Source: Meconema thalassinum (lineage: Eukaryota; Arthropoda; Insecta; Orthoptera; Tettigoniidae). Taken from it: 64,000 bases of DNA. The position numbers and the translations under genes are program-made. Below, in pieces: positions 41,147 through 51,998 of this stretch (position 1 is the stretch's first letter; every line of letters begins with the position of its first letter). The notes under the pieces are model-generated. The model was not told the origin of the DNA, ran no database searches, and saw only the letters and a program-made list of their open reading frames with translations. The stretch spans positions 126,283,346-126,347,345 of the forward strand of contig OX336388.2 in NCBI GenBank assembly GCA_946902985.2, in the 5' to 3' direction.

Positions 41147-43156
41147 TCACACCTTCTCCTCCTTGCGATCATAACCCCAGGGCAGGCTGGTGAGCAGGTC
41201 ATCAGCCCACACACGCTTGTTATCCATGGAAGCGAGGGTGCGTTTTCTCTGTTCCACAAGATACAAATGATGGTTGCTGGATTGTATCCTGCACTGTGTA
41301 TGAGACATAGCTTTGCCAGTGCGTAAAACCGCTAGGTAATCGTCTACACGTAGCGATTTTACCACTGCTCTACCTACACCTTTTGCTCTTTTGGCTTCCT
41401 TACAGTCGAGTGTGCGGTAAGCATACATTTTTGAAGCCAAACCTACGAATTCCGTCATAATGGAATCACCGCATTCATCTTTTAAAACGCCCATTTCCTT
41501 CTTGTTTTTTAGGGGCAGCTGAAACACGTTGTCAGCGCTATAGCAAGAGGTGTCGAACCAGTCACTATGTTGCCTCATGACGTCATAGGGGTTGCAGTGG
41601 CGAATGTGGTAAATGAATGAGTCCGTGTCCATATACAAAAGAGAGACGTCCTCAAAATGGCGTTTCGCAAACTCATAGTGGAATCGATACATGACCGATT
41701 TAGAAAAGTCTAAAATGACTTGACCCAAGTAAATGGGTTTATCCATGGTCACGCTGGTCTTACTCATTTCAATAGTAGCCAAATCCTCATCGATAATTTT
41801 GATCGATTTGAAATTTGGCTTGGCAATGTACCGCCGGGCACCCCACTGCCCCTCCCAGACATTGACCAATTTAATGTCACGGTATTTGCGGACATTCTCC
41901 ATAGACTTGCCATAGATGCAGTTGTTCATTAATTTTAAAAAATTAATTTCAAACTGCTGTGTTGCCATTTGCCGGTGCTCTGTGTTGAGTCGCATGTATG
42001 GCTCAAGCCATGCTTTTTGAGCAAAAGAAATACCCCTGTGGATTTTCTTTAACACCAAGCCTTGGGCGAGGCATTGCACCAACATTTGGATATGTAGCAC
42101 ATACCGATTTTTGTTGTAAAGTGTGCCCATGAGTTTTTCAGTTTTCACTTTACTGTCAGGGGGAACCATTTGCTCAAGGCAGAATGGGAAATCGGCATGT
42201 TCATCATACAAGGATGAGGGATATTCAATATCCACTTCTAGCACATATCCACGGCCTGTTTCTTGGCTAGCCTTAATCACATCAAATTCTGACACTTGTT
42301 TGTCTGTCAGCCAAGCAAACTTCCCATAGGGCAAAGACTGACTAATAGCGTAACCGTACAAATTATTCACGTCATAGTACATTAAGTACGATTCTGGTTT
42401 GTCCGGTGAATAATCAGGCATGTAGACATTGTTCGCTTCAGCATGGCGTTGGTTAAGCGACACAAAGCCGCCACGAATGCCCTTTTCAAAAAATAGAACC
42501 ATGTCTACGTCAGTGAGTAAATCCAATTCCACTTGAGTGTATTTCAAAGCGGCATCAAACGAGAGTCCAGGACTCGTATAATAGTGAGCCGGGTCAAGAC
42601 CGTAAATGTGTTGACACAAGTTACGGAATTTTTCAAACACATCAGTGAGCAGCAATACATCCAGTTTTAGGTAATGCAAAGCATATTCACTTAGCGTGTT
42701 CATGCCAAACACTCGCCAAACTTGACATGCATGTGCATAGTCTTCATCGGAAACGGTACTGCGAGTTAGTTTCGAGTAAAATTTCTCTTGTGGTGGGAGT
42801 TTTCTTTGCTTTAACACGCAGCTATTGCAGAAATCATACGGGAATATACCCTTCCGAATGCACAATTGAAATTGCTCAGGATCATTAAAATGCATTCTAG
42901 TATTTTTTAATTCCTCCTCATTCAAGCCATTCACAAGGCTGTCTAACGAGGATGCCATAAACTTAAAGGAATCCAAAAATCGAATGCTAAAGTCGCCCAA
43001 CCTCCATGTCAGGGCCGTAAAACGCTCATGGTTTTGGGGAATAATGGTAAACGAGCCCTTGTTGACATGGCCCAATTCACGAATCAAAAACTGAATGTCA
43101 TAATTCGCCAGATTGTGGAAAAAGACACTGATGAAACGAGGAGCTGGAAAGTTCAA
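41147..43156 (-). pseudogene. Protein-primed DNA polymerase B, C-terminal part
   Basis: 669 codons. Exonuclease motif II (FFHNLANYDIQFL), motif III region (LKLDVLLLTDVFEKF), polymerase motif A (MYYDVNNLYGYAI), motif B (LKLMNNCIYGKSMENV) and motif C (LLYMDTDSFIY) are all intact, as are Polinton-type TPR insertions and a GVGRAVVKSL-like C-terminus. It replicates the linear element from a terminal protein. It is in a different frame from the N-terminal half (43153-44658). The ATGA overlap at 43153-43156 is not a natural gene boundary, because the frame upstream of this ATG continues family sequence to about 43216. Confidence 0.92.
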
Positions 43157-44658
43157 GTTGCATTTGCTGTGCGCAGCTCCACGAAACTCCCCTGTAAAAT
43201 GCGAGTGGTCTCTGACTTTTCCTCTCCACTTAAAATAGGCCTTTCACAAATATGGCATGTCGTGGCATGCTCATACTGCTGCTGCTGTTCTGGAGATAGG
43301 CTCATGGGTACTGGGTGGTCCAGTAATTCCTGTACATCATGAGCCAACTTGACAAGTTCATCCAAGAACCATTTGGCACAATCTGGCCTCTCGCTGTATT
43401 TGTAAACGGATTGAGTGGGGTCATAGGCACACACCACATTAAATCCTATGGCAAAGGGTTCATGTTTTTGAATGGGTGTGGTTGAGCTCATGGAGGGATC
43501 TGGTTCACAACCCGCCATGGGTGTGGTGAGAGCTTCGAAATCTGCATACACCACATAGGGGACAGTGTCACGTTTGTGAATGTCCTTAAACTTTAACACA
43601 GCCTTGTCCCCTTGTGGCAATATCAGTCTCACCGCTTCCTTAGAAACACAATCTACCCTATGACGTTCTAAGAGCATGGGGGTTGTAAAATATTGCAAGC
43701 AACGATCACAAATATGTTTTTTACCATGTGCTTTGGACGCTTGACTGCTTAGCAATCTACTCAGGCTTTTAATGAGGCAATAGTGATTCACTTCTCCGTA
43801 AGACAGATATAAAAGATGAATGTGATGTCGTTTCGGTTGTTTTGTAGCATAAAGAGGACCCACAATCTCATCACCATCATGACCATACACCATGAACGAA
43901 AAGTCCTGGTTGTCTTGTTCAAACCTATGGATCTCGGTTAAGTCCATAGGGAACGACACTCGAGTTAAATTTAAAGTTTGTTTTAATTCATCAAACTTGG
44001 CCTTGTACTTTGCTGGTCTGTTAACATGACGATCTTGAGCTGGCTGCAAATACGCAGCCACAGCCCACAGAAAACATTCATCATCAAAATTTTCAATATT
44101 CACCACAGCCTTTTTCAAAGCTATTGCTGGTGGTGTTTTAATATAGCTAGACCCAGCATTCAACGGGTTGAATTGACCAATGTTGATTTGTAAATGATGA
44201 ATTTTGTCTAAGGCAAGGCCACTCGGTCCTTGTTGCAGTTTATCAAATTTTGATAGCAAGACATTCACCACGTGGGTTTCATACCACTGTTCCAAATTAT
44301 GGGCTATGAATAGCTCTTGCATTTTACTGCAAATATAGAATGTCTCTTTATGCTCTACGTCCTTCTTTTTATATATGAAATCGCACACCAGTTCTGTATT
44401 CACCTTTAAAGCCGTATGCAACCTTTGCGCTGTACAAATTTCAATTTTAAAAATTTCAAAACAAGATTGTAAAAATTCTTTGGGAATCAAACTTTTTCTA
44501 ATATTGACCACACGACCAGAGCACACACGCGATTTGAAACAACTGTTTAGAGGTTCCCAAGTTAGGCTATCGGTAGCAGTAGCAAATGACATTATTTTAG
44601 AAAGAACACTCTCACCTGAGTTTTCAGCTGTAGACTGCTTGACAATGGTCCCAAACAC
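43153..44658 (-). pseudogene. Protein-primed DNA polymerase B, N-terminal part
   Basis: 501 codons. It carries the N-terminal region of Polinton polymerases: ENFDDECFLWAVAAYL, HIHLLYLSYGEVNHYCLIK, then a zinc-finger-like CDRCLQYFTTPMLLERH with a following Cys, and exonuclease motif I (VVYADFEALTTP), then CHICERPILS. The frame goes wrong near 43216-43226 (a GGAAAAG tract on the coding strand), after which its last 22 or so codons are out-of-frame. One single-base indel would explain the split; an assembly error is possible. ATG at 44658. Confidence 0.9.
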
Positions 44659-45184
44659 ACACGTTCCTGGTTATTAACAAAGGTCAAGCGTTTTCCAACA
44701 CTCTGAAATGAAATAAAATAAACCACCATAAGTATATCCATTCCATATAGTTTATGCATTTCATAAACAAAACAAAATCAAACAGGTTATATTATATAAT
44801 AAAACAAATCTCACCTTGACGTGTAATGCTTTGCTATATTCCCGTCTCGTGGGCTAGTGTGGAAATGGTTTTCTTTTCTATCTGTCTGTCTTTCTCTTTC
44901 TTTAATATATTTCCCACCGACACACGACAGATCGGCTATACACGTTATCTGCAAACAAATAAATAAATAAAATCATTAATTACCTAATCAATAAATAATT
45001 GCATGTATTTATATAAAAATCAATAAATATATAAATGAATAAATATATACCTACCGCACAACAAGGTTAAGTATTTTCCACCAACACCAAAACTGTTAAA
45101 CAAGACCAGGGGTTTCATGCAACGCAATGTGTTCAAAGGTAGTCACTTAAGTGAGCGTGGAAATGATAACAACATGTCTTTATA
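44659..45184. other. AT-rich spacer upstream of polymerase
   Basis: Non-coding, with AATAAATAAATAAAAT-type tracts at about 44955-45055. Presumably contains the polymerase promoter. The Tc1 element inserted at its right end, between polymerase and right TIR. Confidence 0.5.
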
Positions 45185-46649
45185 CACACATCAAAAAAAG
45201 TTTTGCATCACCTCGGTTCCCAGATCTCCGGCAAATAGACGTTGACTGTGTATATTGTATCCAAGATACAGTCCCTTTGACTGTTCATAGATGTCACTAA
45301 AACTGCTCAAAGATGTAAACAACCATGCATGAGCAGGGCCTATTAGACGGAGGGGGTACGACAGCCGATCAGTTCCAGTCATTCCACCAGGACGAAGGTA
45401 CGCTGCTCATGTTGTCTGTAGTTCTACCATGCCTAGAAGGTCAATACCGCAGTTCGATCGCGTCCGCATTGTTACTTTGTGTCAAGAAGGGCTCTCAACA
45501 AGGGAAGTTTCCAGGCGTCTCAGAGTGAACCAAAGCGATGTTGTTCGGACATGGAGGAGGTACAGAGATACAGGAACTGTCGATGACAGGCCTCGCTCAG
45601 GCCGCCCAAGGGCTACTACTGTAGTGGATGACCGCTACTTACGGATTGCCGCTCGGAGGAACCCTGACAGCAATGCCACCATGTTGAATAATGCGTTTCG
45701 TTCAGCCACAGGACGTCGTGTTTCAACTCAAACTGTGCGCAATAGGCTGCATGATGCGCAACTTCACTCCCGACGTCCATGGCGAGGTCCAGCTTTGCAA
45801 CCCCGACACCATGCAGCGCGGTACAGATGGGCCCAACAACATGCTGAATGGACCCCACGGAATTGGCATCACGTTCTCTTCACCGATGAGTGTCGCATAT
45901 GCCTTCAACCAGACAATCGTCGGAGACGTGTTTGGAGGCACCCTGGTCAGGCTGAACGTCTTAGACACACTGTCCAGCGAGTGCAGCAAGGTGGTGGTTC
46001 CCTGATGTTTTGGGGTGGCATTATGTGGGGCCGACGTACGCCACTGGTGGTCATGGAAGGCTCCGAAACGGCTTTACGATACCTGAATGACATCCTCCGA
46101 CCCATAGTGCAACCATATCGGCAGAATATTGGAGAGGCATTTGTCTTCATGGACGACAATTCTCGACCTCATCGTGCACATCTTGTGAATGCGTTCCTTC
46201 AAGATAACGACATCGCTCGACTACAGTGGCCAGCAAGTTCGCCAGACATGAACCCTATCGAACATGCCTGGGATATGTTGAAAAGGGCTGTTTATGGACG
46301 TCTTGACCCACCAACCACTCTGAGAGATTTACGCCGAATTGTCGTTGAGGAGTGGGACAATTTGGACCAACAGTGTCTTGATGAACTTGTGGATAGTATG
46401 CCACGGCGAATACAGGCATGCATCAATGCAAGAGGACGTGCTACTGGGTATTAGAGGTAGTGGTGTGTACTGCAATCTGGACCACAAATGCTGAAAGTCT
46501 AGCTGTATGATGGTACAACATGCAATGTGTGGGTCTCATGAGCAATAAAACGAGCTGAAATGTTGTTTGTGTTGATCTCTATTCCCTTTGTATTTAACGG
46601 TTCCGGAACTCTTGGAACCGAGGTGATGAAAAACTTTTTTTGATGTGTG
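45185..46649 (+). mobile_element. Tc1-like transposon, apparently complete
   Basis: 1465 bp with inverted ends starting CACACATCAAAAAAAGTTTT (one base differs near the start of GCATCACCTCGGTTCC) and TA duplications at 45183-45184 and 46650-46651. Contains one intact transposase. It lies inside the Polinton between the polymerase gene and the right TIR. Confidence 0.95.
45429..46454 (+). CDS. Tc1-like DD34E transposase, intact
   Basis: 341 codons, the normal length for the family. Residues about 1-120 form the paired-like helix-turn-helix DNA-binding region (TLCQEGLSTREVSRRLRVNQ) with a GRPR AT-hook-like motif (SGRPRATT) in the linker. The catalytic triad is Asp in VLFTDECRI, Asp in FMDDNSRPH and Glu in DMNPIEHAWD, with 34 residues between the last two. 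A GGGSLMFWGGI glycine-rich box lies between. No stop or frameshift, so cut-and-paste activity is plausible. Confidence 0.95.
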   Translation: MPRRSIPQFDRVRIVTLCQEGLSTREVSRRLRVNQSDVVRTWRRYRDTGTVDDRPRSGRPRATTVVDDRYLRIAARRNPDSNATMLNNAFRSATGRRVSTQTVRNRLHDAQLHSRRPWRGPALQPRHHAARYRWAQQHAEWTPRNWHHVLFTDECRICLQPDNRRRRVWRHPGQAERLRHTVQRVQQGGGSLMFWGGIMWGRRTPLVVMEGSETALRYLNDILRPIVQPYRQNIGEAFVFMDDNSRPHRAHLVNAFLQDNDIARLQWPASSPDMNPIEHAWDMLKRAVYGRLDPPTTLRDLRRIVVEEWDNLDQQCLDELVDSMPRRIQACINARGRATGY

Positions 46650-46651
46650 TA

Positions 46652-46681
46652 TATGCTACGTTGCATGTATAATCTTTTTTT
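46652..46681. other. Polinton remainder between Tc1 and right TIR
   Basis: Thirty bases, T-rich, belonging to the Polinton spacer that the Tc1 element split. Confidence 0.6.
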
Positions 46682-47243
46682 TTCCCATGCTTTGAACATT
46701 CTCTTATCGTGCACGTGGACAGCTAACGTCCCAGGCGAACACCTGTGCCGGATCAAATTTCACATGAACTTGCATTTTGTCACGTACGAAGCAAAACAGG
46801 ATGTGACTTGTTAACAGTTATCATGCACGTGGACAGATAACGTCCAAGGTGAACACCTGCGGTAGATCAAATTTCACAAGGACTTGCATTTTGTCACGTA
46901 CGAAGCGAGACAGGATGTCACTGGTTTAGCGTGCATGTGGTTTCACACATGTGTTCACATGCATTTCGATCTTCCCTGCCACCACAATGGTCAGATTATT
47001 TCACCTTCAAGCGTCACCTGTTGTCAAGTCAGATCAACGCCTTCCAATAAGCTCAAATGACATTCACCTCCTGCTCCTCGGCAAGTTTTTTTTCTGTACT
47101 CGCTTCGACCAACATAGAACCAAGTTCTCATCACCGTTTACACGTTAAAGGTAAAAGGTGTGAAAAAAACGCACCCTCGCTCTGTCATAAACCGACCCGT
47201 TGAAATAGCGATTGATCTATTGAACACAGCCACCGTGGTCAGT

Positions 47244-47288
<45 letters not shown>

Positions 47289-48289
47289 AGCCATATCGTC
47301 TCTCTCAACCACCACGCTTCATGGACATTATAAACAGGTAAAGAAAAAGAAAAAGTTTCTTCAACATGTATGGCGTTAGGCCCTTTGTGAATTATTTTTT
47401 GGAAAAAATATCTACCACGCTCGAAATGGGGCGTTAGCCCGAGTCCTAGGACACCTCGTACACGTCTCTAGCGTTATTGGTTTGTGAGATATCGACAAAA
47501 ATCACAAAAAACACGTGTTTACCTCAAAATCGAGTTTCCAATTTTTTTTAAAAATATAACGAGTGGTCCATAGCAAAGAGGACGTCACTCCGAGTCCTTG
47601 GACCCGTCGTACACGCCTCTAGCATACTTGGTTCGCGAGATATAGCAAAAAGTCTAAAATCACGTTTTTACCCCAAAAAGACTGTGTTTCCAGATTTTCA
47701 CCTTTTCGACACCTACATTCCCGTAAAGAGCACGACGAGACGAAAAAAACGAATCCAAGCACGCCCTCCTAGCATCACTCCTTCCATTCCAAGGTCGCAG
47801 GGGCTCACCTCTTGCTTTTGTAAGCAGCTCTCTCCTTACCCCACTACTGCAGGTTTTCATCCTAGAGACTTGAAATTTATTTTGAGAGTAGGGGGGGGGG
47901 GTATGGACCATTGATTTACGTCAAACAAACTTTTTTGTACACTTCCTATTTTCCAAAATATAGGATTTTCAAAATTCGAGTGTTTTCAAAAAAACATAAA
48001 AAATAAAAAAGTTTTATTACAAAATATAAAGGTCATAAAGACCATTCGTTTGAGCCATGGCACAACGTACTATCCTGTTTGGTTTTCAAACTATCGCCTA
48101 TTTTCGAAAACGAAAAATTTCAAACAAAAATCTAAAATATAACGAGTGGTCCATAGCAAAGCCCCCGTCATCCAGAGTCCAACGACACTTCATTCGTGAA
48201 TCTCCGACAACAGGTTCGGGAGTTATCGGCTCGCATTGGGAGTAGTGGTGGGGGGGGGGGGGGGGCAGAACTCCTATCATCCCCCTACT
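46682..48289 (-). repeat. Polinton right terminal inverted repeat
   Basis: Reverse complement of 29690-31278. It contains a (CA)n tract (47240-47286) and a G-run (48248-48265). It ends CCCCCTACT at the CGTGAA duplication. Confidence 0.95.
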
Positions 48290-48295
48290 CGTGAA

Positions 48296-49841
48296 CTTTT
48301 GAAATGTGAACATTTCCTGTCAGCTTCATTCGCCAAGCCTTTCTGCCAGGATTTGTGCCTTTGTGTGACCTGTCACTTATAGGCTTATCGTTGATAGACA
48401 CTTGTAAAGGGAGATAAATCGAGCTTTGTGTCTGCAAACATTGGAAAAGCGAACATTTACTGTCAGCTACATTCGCCAAGCCCTGTTCTGAGAACAATCT
48501 TACAAAGGACATTGTGTAACGCCTCGACTCCTAGAAGGTTTCTACGCAGTAACCTGTATGGGCTGATATTCAATAGTACCCGCTCAAAACCTTGGACTCT
48601 GGCCTTGAACTCTGGCTTTGTTTTGGCCGGTTGTGCCTCTAGTCGCAGTTGGCATTACTGGAGGGTTGTGGTGGGGGGTACGCTGATATACAAGGGTGCG
48701 ATCTGTGACAGGGAAGACAGTACGAGAGGAAGGTTGGTGACGGAAGGACTTAAAGGCGATCGCCTCCGGGGGAACTGAAGCCAGCTCCTCCGGAGGGCTG
48801 AAATACACCAGGTGGTATGAACTCAATTTGTTAGAAGGGGCAACCGTTCGGTGGAACATTAAACTGTGTCATTTTGCTATGTCGTTAAGACCATGTGACG
48901 GTGGACCATATTTTGAGCGGACTGACATTTTATTTTAGTACATTAGCATGTAATATTTTGGAAGGGTTTGTATGATTTGGTGGTACCTTTATATGTAATT
49001 ACTGCAGGGTGGGTTATTATTGCCCTATTTCCGGTTAGCTGGATGGGAACCTCGTGGATTTAACTTTGGTCAGATAGGCTTCAGAAGACAGTCAGTGCTG
49101 GACTCTGAAGTTTCTCAGACGCTTTCGTTCACTAAGGAACGCGTTTGTTGCTTTATGCAATTTGTTTGTGAAACGGCACCAGGCCTAAATTTCATGTTGT
49201 TTATTTTCCTTGTATCCTTGCGGTTGAAACTACCCTCAATTCTGTAATTCTATTAATCGTATGATGGGGAAAAGTAATTTTGCCAACTGGGCAATGTCTG
49301 ACTTTATTTTATTCACAGTATTATCCGTAACTTGCATTACCTTTAAACATAAGCCTAAGTTAAGCGGTTTAGGGTTTTAGTTGTAATTTAATCATGATTT
49401 AATTTTATCTTTTGATTTTCATTATATTTTGTTATTGAGATGTTGTTTTTTATTGACGGCAGTCAGTAGGAAGATTGTTTCTCTTCCCTTCACCATGTGT
49501 GGCAAGATTAGAATTATCGGCCTTTCTGGGTACGCCCAGCTTTCCATTCAACAAGCTGGTCTTGACACATGCTTCGTCCCGCCTGATCTTTTCTCCGAAT
49601 TCAAATCGGGGATGTTCTTGAATACCACGAAAATTTGGAACATTCACTCCTAGGTTTTATTTGCTGTGAACTCAGCTGACCTAGTGAGTAATTAAATTAG
49701 CCCTTTCATGTGTTTTCATTATTAATTTTTGGTGTGGTAATGTCATGTGATTATTTATCTTGATACGCTGATATTATTATTATTATCACATCTTGGGTAA
49801 TCAGAAGAGAAAGGGGGGGGGGGGGATGAGAGCCTGTTACA
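48296..49841 (+). repeat. Gypsy 5' LTR, second part
   Basis: Resumes exactly after the Polinton duplication and matches 61275-62815. A longer G-run at 49813-49825 is the main length difference. The 3' end is CCTGTTACA. Internal direct repeats of about 140 bp are shared with the 3' LTR. Confidence 0.95.
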
Positions 49842-49842
49842 G

Positions 49843-49860
49843 TGGTAGCAGTGCACGTGG
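49843..49860 (+). promoter_or_regulatory. Primer-binding site, initiator-Met tRNA-like
   Basis: One base after the LTR end lies TGGTAGCAGTGCACGTGG. The first nine bases complement the 3' end of animal initiator tRNA-Met (which ends ...CTGCTACCA). The remaining match is weaker. Position and TGG start are diagnostic of a PBS. Confidence 0.75.
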
Positions 49861-50048
49861 TTTGTTCTGTGATCTTGCCATTAGCAAATAATCTTTCCTG
49901 CTGACTGATTGCAGTAATTAATTAAAATTAAATTCAGTAACTTAATTATGGGCCCTCCTCCCAATTAATCTTTTCTCCACATAGGTAGGATTGGTTTAAA
50001 CTCTGTGTAATGATTAATTTGTGTTCTGTTACATGAAATTTATGTACG

Positions 50049-51998
50049 ATGGCTTCCCGCAAAATCATCGTGAAATACTTATCGGATGAAGAGGTAACCT
50101 ACGAATTGCTGTTACGTAACCTTGAAGTGCCCAGGGACGCAGAACAAGCGCGCCAGAGTCTAGAGTATGCCGTGAATTTTGCAGCAACCCTTCCAAAGCT
50201 GTCAACTGCTGAATTCAAACTCGGTGAGTCAAGGTTATGTGATGCAGTTAGGGAAATTTGTAATGTAATTAAGTATTGTTTCAGTGAAGTAGAATGTAGC
50301 CCTGTTGATCTCACCAAATTGAAAGCTAGAATTGATTACCTATATCTCCGATGTGTGGATTTGTTACAATCTGATGAAGAACGTCCCATCGCCGATTTGA
50401 AAGGTCTATTAGAGGCTGAAGTTAATTTAGTGGAATGTGCTCAGACTTTGGACACTGTTAATCGTGTTAGAGGAAGTGGGGATTTATTGAATTCAACTCC
50501 TGCATGTAGCCGTAATGTCTCGACAAATCTAGGCGACAGTCTGGCTGAAAATGCCACTGGCCAAGTTGGTAATCCTGTCGCTGATCCTGCCGCGCTCCGT
50601 GGCAATGGAATAGCGCGCCTGCCCAACAGCTGTGAGAGTCGAGAGATTCTTCCTATTGTCGGTAACCGTACTTTTAATCATGAAACTGTGACAACAAATT
50701 CTGGGCTTGACCAGGCACCGTTAGGCCCTGATACGGTGATACCAGTTTCGAATACCATTAACCCTAATGCTGTGATGACTTCTGTGCCAAATAATACCAG
50801 CAACGTAACCTTCAACCTCCCCGGACGCGAAAATTGTACTTGTAGTTGTAACTGTGTAACTTGTAACTCCTTCTCTGCTGTTGTCGGCTCGCCTCGTGTA
50901 AGGAGGTCGGTAATCGAACCCCAGTCTGTCTTAAATATCCCCTCATCTAGTTGTAATCCTGTTAGTGTCGGTGCTCGAGAAGTAAATTCTAGAGATAATT
51001 CCGGGTCTGTTTCATCATTTAAAGTGCCGGGTAACTCAGGTCATCAGGGGCCTACAGTGACACAAAATTGTCCTTCCGAACCGGTTAGGGATTTAAATTC
51101 TGTTTATCGAGACTCTCAGGGGAGTGTTTCAAATTCAGGGCGTAACCTCGTTTCTTCATCTTGTTCCGGAAACCAAAATTATGTGCAAGGAAATCCCTGT
51201 GCCGAAATGCCGGGTCGTGACGTGTCCAATGTCGAGCATTCTAATTATTCTGTTTTTTCTAAGGCCAGCTTTGGTTCTGTCAGTCACCCCATTTTGGGTT
51301 TTGTTTCAAAGTTATCGGGTAAAAGTATGGACACGGTTGAAGGCGTCGTTGATTTTTTGAGAATATTGATCGATATTCATGAGTGTGCTATCCAATTCGG
51401 TGTCAGCGACCAAGTGGTGTTTCAATTAATATCCTCCCATGTGTCTGATACGTTGGGGGCCTATGTGACTAGTGCCATGTGTGAAGGTTGGAGTGTGGAG
51501 AATTTTATGTCCGAGGTGTTGCGAGTATTTGTGCCCATCAGGTCGCTCGATACTGTGAAGGGACGTTACCTGTACCGAGCACAGGGTATTAACGAGGCGT
51601 TAAATTCATACATTGTGGACATATCCAGGTTCGTAAAAGTCTTTAGAGTAGATATGCCAGAGGCAGAAGTGGTAAGGCTTATTTTGGCCGGTGCTACGCC
51701 GGAATTTCGGAATTGCCTGTGTGTTGGAACTAATCCAAGTACGATTAGGGAACTACGTGAAGCCGCTATTCAGGCCGAATCCGTGCGTTCGGTTGATATC
51801 ATAAGGTATGCAACTAGCATGCCCCCTTCTTTCATTAACCCTGTTCCGTTTGTTCGACCTCCCTCGGTTCGACCACCACCTGGGGCCGGTCGTCCTTCCC
51901 ATAATTCGCCTAGGAATAGTAGTAATCGTCCTGTGACGTGCTTCAACTGTGGGCAGCAGGGCCACATAGCGTGGAACTGTCCGGTAAAAAGAAATTGA
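50049..51998 (+). CDS. Gypsy Gag with one zinc knuckle
   Basis: 649 codons, intact. N-terminal 140 residues are helical. Residues about 150-420 are low-complexity, rich in Asn and Ser. A capsid-type domain follows (about 425-590: GVVDFLRILIDIHECAIQF, EVLRVFVPIRSLDTV, then RFVKVFRVDMPEAEVV). A Pro-rich linker precedes the CCHC knuckle CFNCGQQGHIAWNC near the C-terminus. Gag forms the particle and binds RNA. It ends in TGA (51996-51998) followed by CTA, and the protease frame continues in the same phase without another stop until 52743. See the readthrough finding. Confidence 0.93.
   Translation: MASRKIIVKYLSDEEVTYELLLRNLEVPRDAEQARQSLEYAVNFAATLPKLSTAEFKLGESRLCDAVREICNVIKYCFSEVECSPVDLTKLKARIDYLYLRCVDLLQSDEERPIADLKGLLEAEVNLVECAQTLDTVNRVRGSGDLLNSTPACSRNVSTNLGDSLAENATGQVGNPVADPAALRGNGIARLPNSCESREILPIVGNRTFNHETVTTNSGLDQAPLGPDTVIPVSNTINPNAVMTSVPNNTSNVTFNLPGRENCTCSCNCVTCNSFSAVVGSPRVRRSVIEPQSVLNIPSSSCNPVSVGAREVNSRDNSGSVSSFKVPGNSGHQGPTVTQNCPSEPVRDLNSVYRDSQGSVSNSGRNLVSSSCSGNQNYVQGNPCAEMPGRDVSNVEHSNYSVFSKASFGSVSHPILGFVSKLSGKSMDTVEGVVDFLRILIDIHECAIQFGVSDQVVFQLISSHVSDTLGAYVTSAMCEGWSVENFMSEVLRVFVPIRSLDTVKGRYLYRAQGINEALNSYIVDISRFVKVFRVDMPEAEVVRLILAGATPEFRNCLCVGTNPSTIRELREAAIQAESVRSVDIIRYATSMPPSFINPVPFVRPPSVRPPPGAGRPSHNSPRNSSNRPVTCFNCGQQGHIAWNCPVKRN

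Larger units (their letters stand above)
29690..48289. mobile_element. Maverick/Polinton (adintovirus-like) element, 18.6 kb
   Basis: It is bounded by a 6 bp duplication CGTGAA (29684-29689 and 48290-48295), begins AGTAGGGGG and ends CCCCCTACT, and has 1.6 kb terminal inverted repeats; 6 bp duplications and AG...CT ends are standard for Polintons. Genes: retrovirus-like integrase, packaging ATPase, adenovirus-type protease, penton, major capsid, pX-like and fiber-like proteins, BIR and PLA2 proteins, and protein-primed DNA polymerase B. Leftward and rightward gene blocks diverge at about 34.24 kb. A Tc1 element lies at 45185-46649. Several core genes are broken, so it is probably an inactive endogenous copy. 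Confidence 0.97.

Noticed and set aside
43153..43156. Polymerase as two coupled genes with an ATGA overlap
   Set aside because: The two halves together make one family protein, and the frame switches about 60 bp before the ATG.
48428..48859. Open frames of 90-116 codons in the LTR (also at 61407-61838)
   Set aside because: They appear in both LTR copies because the LTRs are repeats; no motif, and both strands are open by chance.
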